Shown here: one piece after another, positions 44,313-51,776 of the stretch
How positions within the stretch are numbered: the stretch's first letter is position 1
Layout of the letters: each line of letters begins with the position of its first letter
Assembly (NCBI RefSeq): GCF_000265405.1
Contig: NC_018010.1
Span: forward strand, 3,493,501-3,557,500
Length of the DNA: 64,000 nucleotides
Direction: 5' to 3'
Source: Belliella baltica DSM 15883
GTDB lineage: Bacteria > Bacteroidota > Bacteroidia > Cytophagales > Cyclobacteriaceae
The notes under the pieces: model-generated
Database searches by the model: none
What the model was told of the DNA's origin: nothing
The model's input: the letters and a program-made list of their open reading frames with translations, nothing else
Translations under genes and position numbers: made by a program

Positions 44313-44591
44313 TTATGCAAAAGCTCTATCAGTAGAAATATTTATTTCTGCCAAGAGCTTATCAAAATCAGAATAGTCAATCTCCTTGATCATCATAATC
44401 AATGTATGTGCAAATTCTTGCTTACACATTTTTACACAAAACTCAAAGCCATCAACACTGCATTTGCTTATTCTCTTTTCATCAAAAATCCTCATAAGTT
44501 CGTCCTTTTTCTTGGCTCGAACCAAAAGCTGATCTTGATTCTTTTCATTGATCACGATAGAAAAAATACCGTGTAGTGATGTAATTACCAT
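44313..44591 (-). CDS. Small conserved-looking hypothetical protein
   Basis: A 92-residue soluble protein I cannot assign to a family. It is mixed alpha/beta, with three Cys in ISKCSVDGFEFCVKMCKQE, no signal peptide and no membrane segment. The ATG is the only plausible start. It is a stand-alone unit: a strong terminator lies 25 bp after its stop and a long AT-rich gap precedes it. The dedicated terminator and normal codon use suggest a real gene. Confidence 0.65.
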   Translation of the reverse strand: MVITSLHGIFSIVINEKNQDQLLVRAKKKDELMRIFDEKRISKCSVDGFEFCVKMCKQEFAHTLIMMIKEIDYSDFDKLLAEINISTDRAFA

Positions 44592-45083
44592 AATTGTAAA
44601 ATTGTTTCAATCAAATTTTCGAATTTCTGTTCTTACGATTCCAATTCAAATTATCACCATCTGAGCAATACTCTATTAGATCCTTACTTTGATGATGCAC
44701 CCTAACCTTAATTTTCAAAATTAGACAACTTAAGTATTTTAAAAAATACCCTGTTCAGGGTATTTTTTGCTAATAATGAAAGTATTTTTATTGCGTTTTT
44801 TAATTTCATCAGAAATCAAATATAGAAACAACAAATTAAAAACCAGAGATTTAAAAAAATATTTTATCCAAGATAAGTACTATTTCTGTTGTTTTTTACC
44901 TATCAATTATTTCAATTTTTAAAATCAAATAGAAATATTTGTAAATCATCTTCATCTAAGGACTTTTCATCACAAAAATCAAGATTTGAAAATTATTTTT
45001 AAAAATTTGTTCTTGATAAACAGTCAATTACTCATTTGTCCAAAATAATCTCATTTTTCTAGCATATTTTATCATGTTCCTCC
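44592..45083. other. Long AT-rich intergenic region upstream of tRNA-Ser
   Basis: Almost 500 bp with no credible reading frame on either strand. It contains a symmetrical terminator-like hairpin (44741-44768) and a minus-strand TATATTTG box at 44817-44824. The rest is low-complexity A/T sequence. It may hold the promoter of the 92-residue hypothetical gene on the minus strand. Confidence 0.5.
44741..44768. terminator. Symmetrical terminator-like hairpin without an obvious gene
   Basis: Perfect inverted repeat AAAAAATACCCTG/CAGGGTATTTTTT with a 2-nt centre. It would terminate on either strand, yet no gene ends here. It may end a short minus-strand transcript starting from the TATATTTG box about 50 nt away. 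Confidence 0.65.
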
Positions 45084-45116
45084 TTTGCTAATGTGGATAA
45101 TATTCCTTTATATTTG
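45084..45116 (+). promoter_or_regulatory. Bacteroidota-type promoter of tRNA-Ser
   Basis: TTTG (-33 box, 45084-45087) and TATATTTG (-7 box, 45109-45116) with a 21-bp spacer, an excellent match to the phylum's housekeeping consensus. It points to the tRNA 160 bp downstream; the transcript would include the degenerate tRNA-like copy. Confidence 0.7.
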
Positions 45117-45206
45117 CATCGCTTTAATAAAGAAATCACATGAATTCTAAAATAGTTATTTGACTATTTGATTCTACCGATTGGTTCTACTAAAATAAGT
45201 AATTGA

Positions 45207-45266
45207 AGCAAGTTGGATGAGTGACTTAAATCATTCGCCTTAGAGAAAAAACTGTCTTACGGACAG
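45207..45266 (+). pseudogene. Degenerate tRNA-Ser-like sequence
   Basis: The stretch AGTTGGATGAGTGACTTAAA (45211-45230) matches the 5' part of the intact tRNA-Ser, AGTTGGGTGAGTGGCTTAAA, at 18 of 20 positions, and CTGTC-TACGG also recurs in the same order. The anticodon arm cannot fold and the T arm is absent. It looks like a partial duplication or a decayed second tRNA, about 70 bp upstream of the intact gene. Confidence 0.6.
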
Positions 45267-45277
45267 AAAAAAGATAG

Positions 45278-45366
45278 AGAGAGTTGGGTGAGTGGCTTAA
45301 ACCAGCAGTTTGCTAAACTGTCGTACGGGTAATTCCGTACCGGGGGTTCGAATCCCCCACTCTCTG
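45278..45366 (+). tRNA. tRNA-Ser (anticodon GCT)
   Basis: Class II tRNA, about 89 nt. Acceptor stem AGAGAGT (45278-45284) pairs with ACTCTCT (45359-45365), discriminator G45366; CCA is not encoded (CGA follows). Anticodon GCT at 45312-45314 in loop TTGCTAA on stem GCAGT/ACTGT. Long variable arm GTACGG-GTAATT-CCGTAC and T arm GGGGGTTCGAATCCCCC. The exact 5' end could be one base earlier. A tyrosine recombinase follows 370 bp downstream, the usual layout of an integration at a tRNA 3' end. Confidence 0.96.
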
Positions 45367-45506
45367 CGAAAATGACTTAAAAAACGTTCAAATTTGAAGA
45401 ATCAAACATTTTCCAGATTAGATCAAAATAAGTCAAAAAATTGAAAAAGTGGATTTAATGCGAATTTAAGCACATTTTCAACCAATTTTAATTCATTTTA
45501 TTGATG

Positions 45507-45540
45507 AAAAGCCTACAGTCCACAAACTGTGGGCTTTTTG
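45507..45540 (+). terminator. Terminator downstream of tRNA-Ser
   Basis: AAAAGCC-T-ACAG pairs with CTGT-G-GGCTTTT, followed by TTTTTGTTTTTGG. About 140 bp after the tRNA; it should end the tRNA transcript. Confidence 0.75.
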
Positions 45541-45549
45541 TTTTTGGTG

Positions 45550-45686
45550 CTAAAACCACCAAATTTTTCAAAAATACCCAAAATTCAAAAGCGTCATTCG
45601 TGGCGTTCTTTGGTTTCAAAAAAAAGACGCTTTTTAGGTGGTTTAAACTACTGAAAAACAAGATGTTCAATAGCTGAACATCTTGT
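45550..45686. repeat. Nested inverted repeats between the tRNA and the integrase
   Basis: Outer arms AAAACCACC (about 45553-45561) and GGTGGTTT (about 45637-45644) enclose AAAAGCGTC (45587-45595) and GACGCTTTT (45626-45634). A separate perfect 12-bp hairpin ACAAGATGTTCA/TGAACATCTTGT spans 45658-45686, 50 bp before the integrase ATG. These could be integrase arm or accessory-protein sites, or regulators of integrase expression. No gene is credible in this 370-bp gap. Confidence 0.5.
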
Positions 45687-45736
45687 ATTGGTTAGCCTGT
45701 TTTTCGACATTTATTTAACCAATAAAAAACAACATT

Positions 45737-46954
45737 ATGCTGGACAAAAGCTTTGGTCTTATGTTTTTTCTAAAAACAACCAAAAACAGTAAGAAATCGG
45801 AGAAATATATCTACGCTAGGGTGACCGTAGACGGTGATTCAAGGGAAATCTCCACCAAAAGAGTCTGTGAAGCTCACAAGTGGAATCAAGGACAGGGAAG
45901 GGCAATGGGAAACAAAGAAGATGTAAGGCAACTAAATGCCTTTCTGGATTCTTTTCAAATGAAAATCCTACAGGCCAAGATAGTCCTGATGGAGAACAAC
46001 AAAGATGTGACTGCAGAAAACATCAAAAATGTATTACTTGGGAAAACTGAGGATCGGAAACAAATATTGGAGGTCTTTCAGGCACACAATGAACAGCTAG
46101 AAGCTCTCGTAGGAAAAGGCTTTGCTGCGGGGACCCTTCAGCGGTACAGGACATCTTTGGACCATACCAGGTCATTCATTCAATGGAAATTCCAAAAAGA
46201 TGACATTGAAATCCACCAACTCAATTATGAATTTATTTCTGACTATGAATTCTGGTTGAAAACTGTCAGGAACTGCAGCCACAATACGACTGTGAAATAT
46301 CTTTCAAATTTCAAAAAGATTGTTCTCTCCTGTGTCAAAAAAGGATGGCTGATCAGGGATCCTTTTCTTGGATACAAAATGGTGAAAAAGGAAGTTGTCA
46401 GGGAGGTATTAAGCAATGAAGAATTGAACAGTATCCGAAAAAAAGAATTTAGTATAGAAAGATTATCACAGGTAAGAGATATATTTCTTTTTTGCTGCTA
46501 TACAGGTCTTGCCTATATAGATGTCAAAAACCTAAAGAAAGAACAGATCAAATTGGGTATAGATGGTGAACAATGGATATTTACCCAAAGGCAAAAAACA
46601 GAAACCCCAACTAGACTTCCTTTACTTCCTCAGGCAATGTCAATTATCCAAAAATATAAGAACCATCCATATTGTGAGAACAAAGGATATTTATTACCGG
46701 TTTTGAGCAACCAGAAAATGAATTCCTATCTGAAAGAAATCGCAGATGTCTGTGGAATCAATAAACCCCTGACCTTCCATATCGCAAGACACACATTTGC
46801 GACCACGGTTACTTTGGGGAACGGTGTACCCATAGAAACTGTCTCAAAAATGCTCGGCCACAAATCACTCAAACAGACTCAGCACTATGCAAAAATCCTC
46901 GATATCAAGATCAGTAAGGATATGGAAAAACTTAGGATTGTATTAAAGGGTTGA
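45737..46954 (+). CDS. Tyrosine recombinase (Bacteroidota mobile-element integrase)
   Basis: Site-specific recombinase of 405 residues. N-terminal arm-type domain (about 1-95), SAM-like core-binding domain (about 105-215, YRTSLDHTRSFIQWKF) and catalytic domain (about 220-405). Catalytic residues seen: His348-x-x-Arg351 in HIARHTFATT, GHKS with the second His, and nucleophile Tyr384 in QHYAKI. The position of the first catalytic Arg is Ala259 (CYTGLAYIDV), as in the CTnDOT-type integrases that lack it. Its location beside tRNA-Ser suggests it mediated integration of this region. No relaxase, mobilisation or excisionase gene follows in the window, so the element is likely reduced or its other end lies beyond. 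Confidence 0.93.
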   Translation: MLDKSFGLMFFLKTTKNSKKSEKYIYARVTVDGDSREISTKRVCEAHKWNQGQGRAMGNKEDVRQLNAFLDSFQMKILQAKIVLMENNKDVTAENIKNVLLGKTEDRKQILEVFQAHNEQLEALVGKGFAAGTLQRYRTSLDHTRSFIQWKFQKDDIEIHQLNYEFISDYEFWLKTVRNCSHNTTVKYLSNFKKIVLSCVKKGWLIRDPFLGYKMVKKEVVREVLSNEELNSIRKKEFSIERLSQVRDIFLFCCYTGLAYIDVKNLKKEQIKLGIDGEQWIFTQRQKTETPTRLPLLPQAMSIIQKYKNHPYCENKGYLLPVLSNQKMNSYLKEIADVCGINKPLTFHIARHTFATTVTLGNGVPIETVSKMLGHKSLKQTQHYAKILDIKISKDMEKLRIVLKG

Positions 46955-46988
46955 CCCCCGATCAAAATTGAAATTTTGATCGGGGGTC
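46953..46988. repeat. Perfect 17-bp palindrome overlapping the integrase stop codon
   Basis: GACCCCCGATCAAAATT (46953-46969) is followed by 2 nt and its exact reverse complement (46972-46988). It starts inside the TGA of the integrase. No T-run follows, so simple termination is doubtful. The GACCCCC/GGGGGTC tips resemble the repeat core of the nearby IS21 ends. Confidence 0.85.
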
Positions 46989-47079
46989 AGATCCGTTTAG
47001 AAGTAGAATTTGTCATCGGAGGCTGCTATGAGTTTGTAAATATATACATCCCTCCTATCCCAGTCATCCAATAAAGTAA

Positions 47080-47105
47080 TTAGAATTGAATTTAATCAAT
47101 TCTAA
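47080..47105. repeat. Short inverted repeat downstream of the integrase
   Basis: TTAGAATTGA (47080-47089) and TCAATTCTAA (47096-47105), perfect 10-bp arms with a 6-nt loop. AT-rich and without a T-tail; possibly a weak terminator or a protein site. Confidence 0.4.
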
Positions 47106-47241
47106 AATAAATCTAGTGTTATTTACTATATATAATGGAATTGAAAATTCCTTTGGATAAAAAGGTATATTTGCAAACAACACATAGGTTCAATGCTAAA
47201 CTGCACCCAAAGGGGGCATTTCCACTGTGTAAGTGACAGTT

Positions 47242-47993
47242 TTAATTTCCACCAATTAGAAAAAAGATACAATAAGTCATTCCTAAATTGAAAGCTGAAT
47301 GAAAAATAATTGCTCCTAAAATTGAGCCCGAACTTTTTCTGCAAACATAAAATAAAATACTTATTGTAAACATACTCAGCACCCATATCAGAGTTGGTAC
47401 AAAGAGGAATTCCCAATGTTGATTGTGGATAACCAGTCCAAAATGTGAAATATGAACAAGTGCAAATGCCGAACTATCAATTAAAGATGCTTTGATATTT
47501 CCTATGGAATTTGCAAAACTCGAATTCACTATCCCTCTAAAAAAAGTTCCTCTCCAATGGGGCTAAATGTCATTCCAATCATAGATGAAATAGTAAACAT
47601 GATAAGCTTACTTTGCTCGTCAATTTCTTGAGGAATATTATAAGATCTTCCAATATAGCTATACCAATTTTTGTGAGAGTTACCGTAAAGTACATCACCC
47701 AGGAAGTATAGTAAAATGCTAAAGACTATACCTATAATTAATGCAATAATTAGCCAGCTATTATTTGTAGGCTTTTTAATTCCAATTTTTCTTCTGCCAT
47801 TCTTGCTTAAAAAAACGAACGGTGTAAATGCCATAGTAAGCATCAGTATTCCTACAAAATGCATATTGGATATTTCATTGCCGTGCAGAACTAAAATAAA
47901 ACGAGGAATACAAATTAGAGTAATTAAAAAAAGCCCAAATTTCCAGTTAAAACTCAAAATCTTATTCCAAAAGGGTTTTAAATCATTCTCCAT
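47242..47993 (-). pseudogene. CPBP-family (CAAX-like) membrane protease, frameshifted
   Basis: Integral-membrane glutamic protease of the CPBP/Abi group, in two frames. The 5' part (ATG at 47993) encodes several membrane helices and reads GEELFLEG before a stop at 47529. The 3' part continues in another frame as GIVNSSFANSIG. Reading one extra T in the seven-T run at about 47540 restores EELFFRGIVNSSF, the canonical EExxxR motif, and the rest contains FALVH and FHSAFNLG, motifs 2 and 3. So the gene was complete apart from one lost base. It could be dead, phase-variable, or rescued by polymerase slippage. It lies directly after the truncated Lnt-like gene. Confidence 0.87.
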
Positions 47994-48008
47994 GCTTTCG
48001 AATGGCAA

Positions 48009-49109
48009 CTAGCTTTTCCTATCTGTTTTTTTTCCTCTAAGAACTACAACAATCATAACAAGCAAGAGCATACAAAATACAATGAAACTATCTCCAATGA
48101 TAGAATATATTGTCTTCGACCCTTTTGTCGGAAGTTGCGTGATCAGTACTTTACTGGTATCCGTAAAATGATTCATTTCACTAATCACCTTTCCTGTATA
48201 ATCTGTACCTATAGAATGGCCTAAGCTAGCTTGTCTAACCATATTGAACCCTTGTTCTATGGCTCTAAACTTAGCCATATTGGTATGTAATTGATCAATT
48301 TCTATATAATCATTACTTGGTGCCAACAGAATGTCTGAACCTTTAGCCTCTTTTAAATAATTTGGAAAATCTAAATCAAAGCATATTGCTCCTGCAATGG
48401 TACCATAGTCTGTTTCTATTTTTTGGATTCCGGTAGTTTTATTATTGCTAATTGGAGCTTCGGCACCAGGTACTGAAATACCCTTCCAATAATCCATAAC
48501 CTTTTTACCATTCCGGTCAAATAAAACAAATTTATTTTCAAGAAATCTGCTATTTGTAGGGTCTATTACCGCTATACCCAAGCCTAAATATATATTTTGG
48601 GTAGAAGCTATTTCACTGGCTTGATCATATAATTCACTTTCGTCATCTTTTAATATTACGCCATTGCCTTCTGCCCAAAAAACTATTTTTGCTCCAGCTT
48701 CTGCTTCTTTGATACTTCTGTCAAATAAATATTGATTTAATTTCGATGTATTTCTTCTAGCTTCAATTATAGCGTCATTTTCAGTTTCTTTATTATTTAT
48801 TCCGTGAAGGTCAATCCCAACTTTAAGACTATCCAATGCGGAAATAGAAGCTATCCGAATCGTTTCAGAATTGGGATCTTGAAATTGCACACGATAAGCA
48901 CCATACATTAATGTCAAACCCAAAACAAGGCCATAAATGAGAACTCCCTTTTTTACATTTCTCCCTTCATTTCTTTGCTCATAAACCCAATTGCTAACAG
49001 AGGCAAACCAGGCAATTAAAAAGGTAATATAACCCATCCCAAAAACAGAGATAGATTGAAGTAAAATATGTTGTGATTGTTGGGTGTATGCAAAATGCCC
49101 CCAAGAGCC
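48009..49109 (-). pseudogene. Apolipoprotein N-acyltransferase/nitrilase-like gene missing its 5' end
   Basis: C-terminal remnant of an Lnt-like carbon-nitrogen hydrolase. Open from a GGC codon at 49109 (GSWGHFAYTQQ, then ILLQSISVFGMGYITFLIAW), which is typical of the middle of Lnt; an in-frame TAA (49110-49112) precedes it and the IS21 left end begins within about 20 bp. An internal ATG at 49037 exists but starts in a membrane helix. The nitrilase domain has the expected Glu (VFWAEGNG), Lys (DYWKG) and Cys (AICFDLDFP). The N-terminal membrane helices are lost. Insertion of the IS is the likely cause. Confidence 0.82.
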
Positions 49110-49153
49110 TTATTGATTATATTGATGATAGGCATATTCTGCATATAGCGGTC

Positions 49154-49190
49154 AAAGTGACCCCCTATCAGCGCTGCAAAGTGACCCCCC
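49154..49190 (-). repeat. IS21 left-end transposase-binding repeats
   Basis: AAAGTGACCCCC at 49154-49165 and again at 49178-49189, spaced exactly 24 bp. On the minus strand they read GGGGGTCACTTT, the same motif as at the right end. Confidence 0.85.
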
Positions 49191-49242
49191 GGAGTTAAGT
49201 AGTTTTTTTGGTCAGGAATAGTGGACTTACATCGCGTTAAAG

Positions 49243-49986
49243 TTATTGTTTTTCGGGATTAATATTACGTTTTCTTCTCAGGGATTCTCCCTTTAGTTCT
49301 ATCCGGTGAGCATCGTGCACAATTCTGTCCAAAATAGCATCTGCAAGAGTTTGATCTCCGATTATTTCATACCATGCACTGACCGGTAACTGCGAAGTGA
49401 TGATGGTGGACTTTTTACCATGTCGGTCCTCTATAATCTCCATCAGCAACATTCTGCTCTGAACATCCAGGGGTTGTATCCCAAAGTCATCGAGTATCAA
49501 CACATCAAGTTTTTCGAGTTTGAGCATCTCTTTGATAGAAGATCCATCAGCCTTAGCCATTTTCAGTTGGGTAAGCAACTTAGTCGTATTCGCATAAAGG
49601 ACTTTGTGTCCCTTGCTACAAGCCTGATTGCCCAAGGCACAGGCAAGATAACTCTTACCTGTGCCTGTACTTCCTGTCATCAGAATGTTTTCTCCTTTGT
49701 GGATGTATGCTCCGTCTGCGAGTCTCAATAGTTGATTTTTGTCCAGTTCACGCCCGGGACGAAAATCCAGTTCCTCGACAGTGGCTTTGTATCGGAAACG
49801 TGCACCACGAAGGCTTCGATCCATCCTGCGGTTTTGACGGTCATCCCATTCGTTTTCCACGAGCAGACTAATCAGTTCATCCGGTGTAAGGGATGACAGA
49901 GAGCCGGATTCTGTGGCATGACTGAAGCTTCGTGACATGCCGTAAAGCTTCATTTTTCTCATTTTTTCAATTGTTTCTTGTATCAT
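49243..49986 (-). CDS. istB: IS21 transposition helper ATPase IstB
   Basis: AAA+ ATPase of 247 residues that assists IstA in target choice and transposition, related to DnaC. Walker A MTGSTGTGKSYLACALG (about 104-120), Walker B DVLILDDFGIQPLD, sensor-type SQLPVSAWYEIIGDQTLADAILDRI near the C-terminus (shown in part by SQLPVSAW). Full length. It starts 15 bp after the istA stop, in the usual istA-istB order on the minus strand. Confidence 0.96.
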   Translation of the reverse strand: MIQETIEKMRKMKLYGMSRSFSHATESGSLSSLTPDELISLLVENEWDDRQNRRMDRSLRGARFRYKATVEELDFRPGRELDKNQLLRLADGAYIHKGENILMTGSTGTGKSYLACALGNQACSKGHKVLYANTTKLLTQLKMAKADGSSIKEMLKLEKLDVLILDDFGIQPLDVQSRMLLMEIIEDRHGKKSTIITSQLPVSAWYEIIGDQTLADAILDRIVHDAHRIELKGESLRRKRNINPEKQ

Positions 49987-50001
49987 TGGAATTGGTGTTT
50001 G

Positions 50002-51558
50002 TTAACTGAAGTATCTGTTGCCACGGATGTTGTGGTGTTTGGGCATCTGGGAAGACTCATCCAGCTGTTCATCGGAAAAACTGATTGCGTCTAAATTTTT
50101 GGAAAGGATCTGTTCAATCATAGGATAGGTGTAAACACCATACTCTGACGCTCTTTTGCAGGCTCCGGTGATCCGCTGTGAACCCACTTTACGGGCAAGA
50201 TGAAGGATTCCGGAGCAGGATCTATAACCTTGCTCCGGATGGGGAATAGATTCCATCAGGCTGGATAGGAATTTCCCTACCTCCTTGCTGATCTTATTGC
50301 CTTCACTTACAAAGAATTCATAACTCCAATCGGATACATACTTCTGGTTTCCGGCCAGATGATCCCTTAGTGTCGTGTACTTATGCTTCCTTTTATCGCG
50401 TTTGTGTTTGGCTATAGGATGATACTTGTAAAAGATCTCTACCCGGTCATCATTGAAAAGGACTTTGACTTTCTTCCCCATATACTGATGGGGTACGCTA
50501 TAATAATGTTTATCTTCTCCCAGACAGATATGGGTGTTTTTCATCACTGTGCATACCTTGACTGTCATCATCTGATAAGGGAGTTCGGGAAGTGCCAGAA
50601 GACTGCTTCGTTCAAGTGTATCAAACTGCTCCTTACGACTTTCCTCACCTCTGAGTGCATAGTCATTGTAGTTGGATACCAAAGGAACAAGTGCTTCATT
50701 AAGGCTTTCTAAGGATAAAAACACCTTTCCCTGAAGAGCTACATAAATCCGCTGATATACCAGTCTTACAGCACCTTCGACCAGAGACTTTTCTCTTGGC
50801 TGACGCGGTCTTGCCGGAATGATAGTGGTGTTGTAATGCTCAGCAAAGGTTTCAAAGGTCTCGTTCAGGACTGGAGAGTATTTGCTGCCTTTGGTAACTG
50901 CAGACCGGAGGTTGTCAGGCACGATTACCCTTGGAACCCCGCCGAAGAACTCCAGCATCCTTGTGCAGCTTCCGATGAAGTCGGGTTTCTTCTGGGTGTA
51001 AGTGGCTTCCACATAAGTGTATTGACTACAGCCCAGAGTAGCCACAAAGACCTCTACAGGAAAATGCTCCCCTGTATCGGGATCAGTGACATAGAGCTTT
51101 TTGCCCGCATAGTCGATGAATACTTTATCTCCGGCTAGGTGCTCAAAATGCATCGTTAGCCCCTGCTTACCCACATATTGCCGGATATGTTTACGGAATT
51201 GGCTAGACTGAAAACCGTCAGGATGCTTCTGTCGGTATTCTTCCCAGAGACGCTGACGTGTCATGCCTTTTATTCGCAACTTCTTAACGATCCCAGGCAG
51301 TAAAGGAAGTAATACTTCTAGCCTGTCACTTTGCTGCACAGGGGCCGGTGGGCCTAAAATCAATTCAGCCAGACCTTCTTCCGAAAGCTGATTAAGCTCT
51401 TCAAAGGAAAGGCCTGTTTGCTGAAATCTTTTAAGATAGGACTTGACAGTATTGCGGGAGACTCCCGTCAATTTGCTGAGCTGCTTGGAGCCATGGCCTT
51501 CAAAATGGCCTCGTAAAATTTGTTTGATCTTGTTCATGGTAAGAGTGCGATTGGCCAT
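50002..51558 (-). CDS. istA: IS21 transposase IstA
   Basis: DDE transposase of 518 residues. N-terminal HTH (ILRGHFEGHGSKQLSKLTG, about 13-45), rve-type catalytic core with Asp in GDKVFIDYAGKKLYV, Asp in VIVPDNLRSAV and Glu in REKSLVEGAVRLV, then a C-terminal Mu-type beta domain (ICLGEDKHYYSVPHQYMG). Intact and full length. The ATG at 51558 lies about 75 bp inside the innermost right-end repeat. Confidence 0.96.
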   Translation of the reverse strand: MANRTLTMNKIKQILRGHFEGHGSKQLSKLTGVSRNTVKSYLKRFQQTGLSFEELNQLSEEGLAELILGPPAPVQQSDRLEVLLPLLPGIVKKLRIKGMTRQRLWEEYRQKHPDGFQSSQFRKHIRQYVGKQGLTMHFEHLAGDKVFIDYAGKKLYVTDPDTGEHFPVEVFVATLGCSQYTYVEATYTQKKPDFIGSCTRMLEFFGGVPRVIVPDNLRSAVTKGSKYSPVLNETFETFAEHYNTTIIPARPRQPREKSLVEGAVRLVYQRIYVALQGKVFLSLESLNEALVPLVSNYNDYALRGEESRKEQFDTLERSSLLALPELPYQMMTVKVCTVMKNTHICLGEDKHYYSVPHQYMGKKVKVLFNDDRVEIFYKYHPIAKHKRDKRKHKYTTLRDHLAGNQKYVSDWSYEFFVSEGNKISKEVGKFLSSLMESIPHPEQGYRSCSGILHLARKVGSQRITGACKRASEYGVYTYPMIEQILSKNLDAISFSDEQLDESSQMPKHHNIRGNRYFS

Positions 51559-51633
51559 GGGAATGCTAAATTGTTTGCACTCCTAACAGGTCTTAAAAGC
51601 CTCTTATTCCATTCCAGAAAAATAACTTTTGAC

Positions 51634-51713
51634 GGGGGTCAGTTTCCATCACCAGCCGGGGGTCAATTTGAATCACCAGCTGGGGGTCAATTTAAATCGT
51701 CAGAAGGGGGTCA
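51634..51713 (+). repeat. IS21 right-end transposase-binding repeats
   Basis: GGGGGTCA starts at 51634, 51658, 51682 and 51706, a strict 24-bp period, with partly conserved sequence between (A/G-TTT-n-n-ATC-n-n-CAG). Four copies here against two at the left end. Confidence 0.9.
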
Positions 51714-51776
51714 ACTTCATCATTTTTTGCAGTAATATGCCATCTCATTTTTAAATTGATTTCATTTTGTGAAAGA

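Larger units (their letters stand above)
49126..51747 (-). mobile_element. IS21-family insertion sequence
   Basis: Element of about 2.6 kb with istA and istB on the minus strand. The outermost parts share GGCATATT followed by CTGCA at 49131 and, inverted, at 51741, each 27-28 bp outside the first repeat of a 24-bp-periodic series. The series contains GGGGGTCA two times at the left (reading outward) and four times at the right. The exact termini are not certain; TG..CA ends would place them at 49126 and 51747. No target duplication was recognised. Both genes are intact. Confidence 0.85.

Noticed and set aside
45488..45670. 60-codon minus-strand frame between tRNA-Ser and the integrase
   Set aside because: It runs through the hairpins and inverted repeats of the att-like region; the product is low-complexity and has no recognisable domain.
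48009..49037. Intact nitrilase gene starting at the ATG at 49037
   Set aside because: Clear Lnt-like homology continues upstream of this Met to 49109, and the start would lie inside a membrane helix; a truncated gene explains the data better.
51634..51713. Regular 24-bp repeats that could suggest a small CRISPR array
   Set aside because: Only a short core is conserved, no proper spacers exist, and the same motif occurs inverted at the other end of the IS21 element, so these are transposase-binding repeats.
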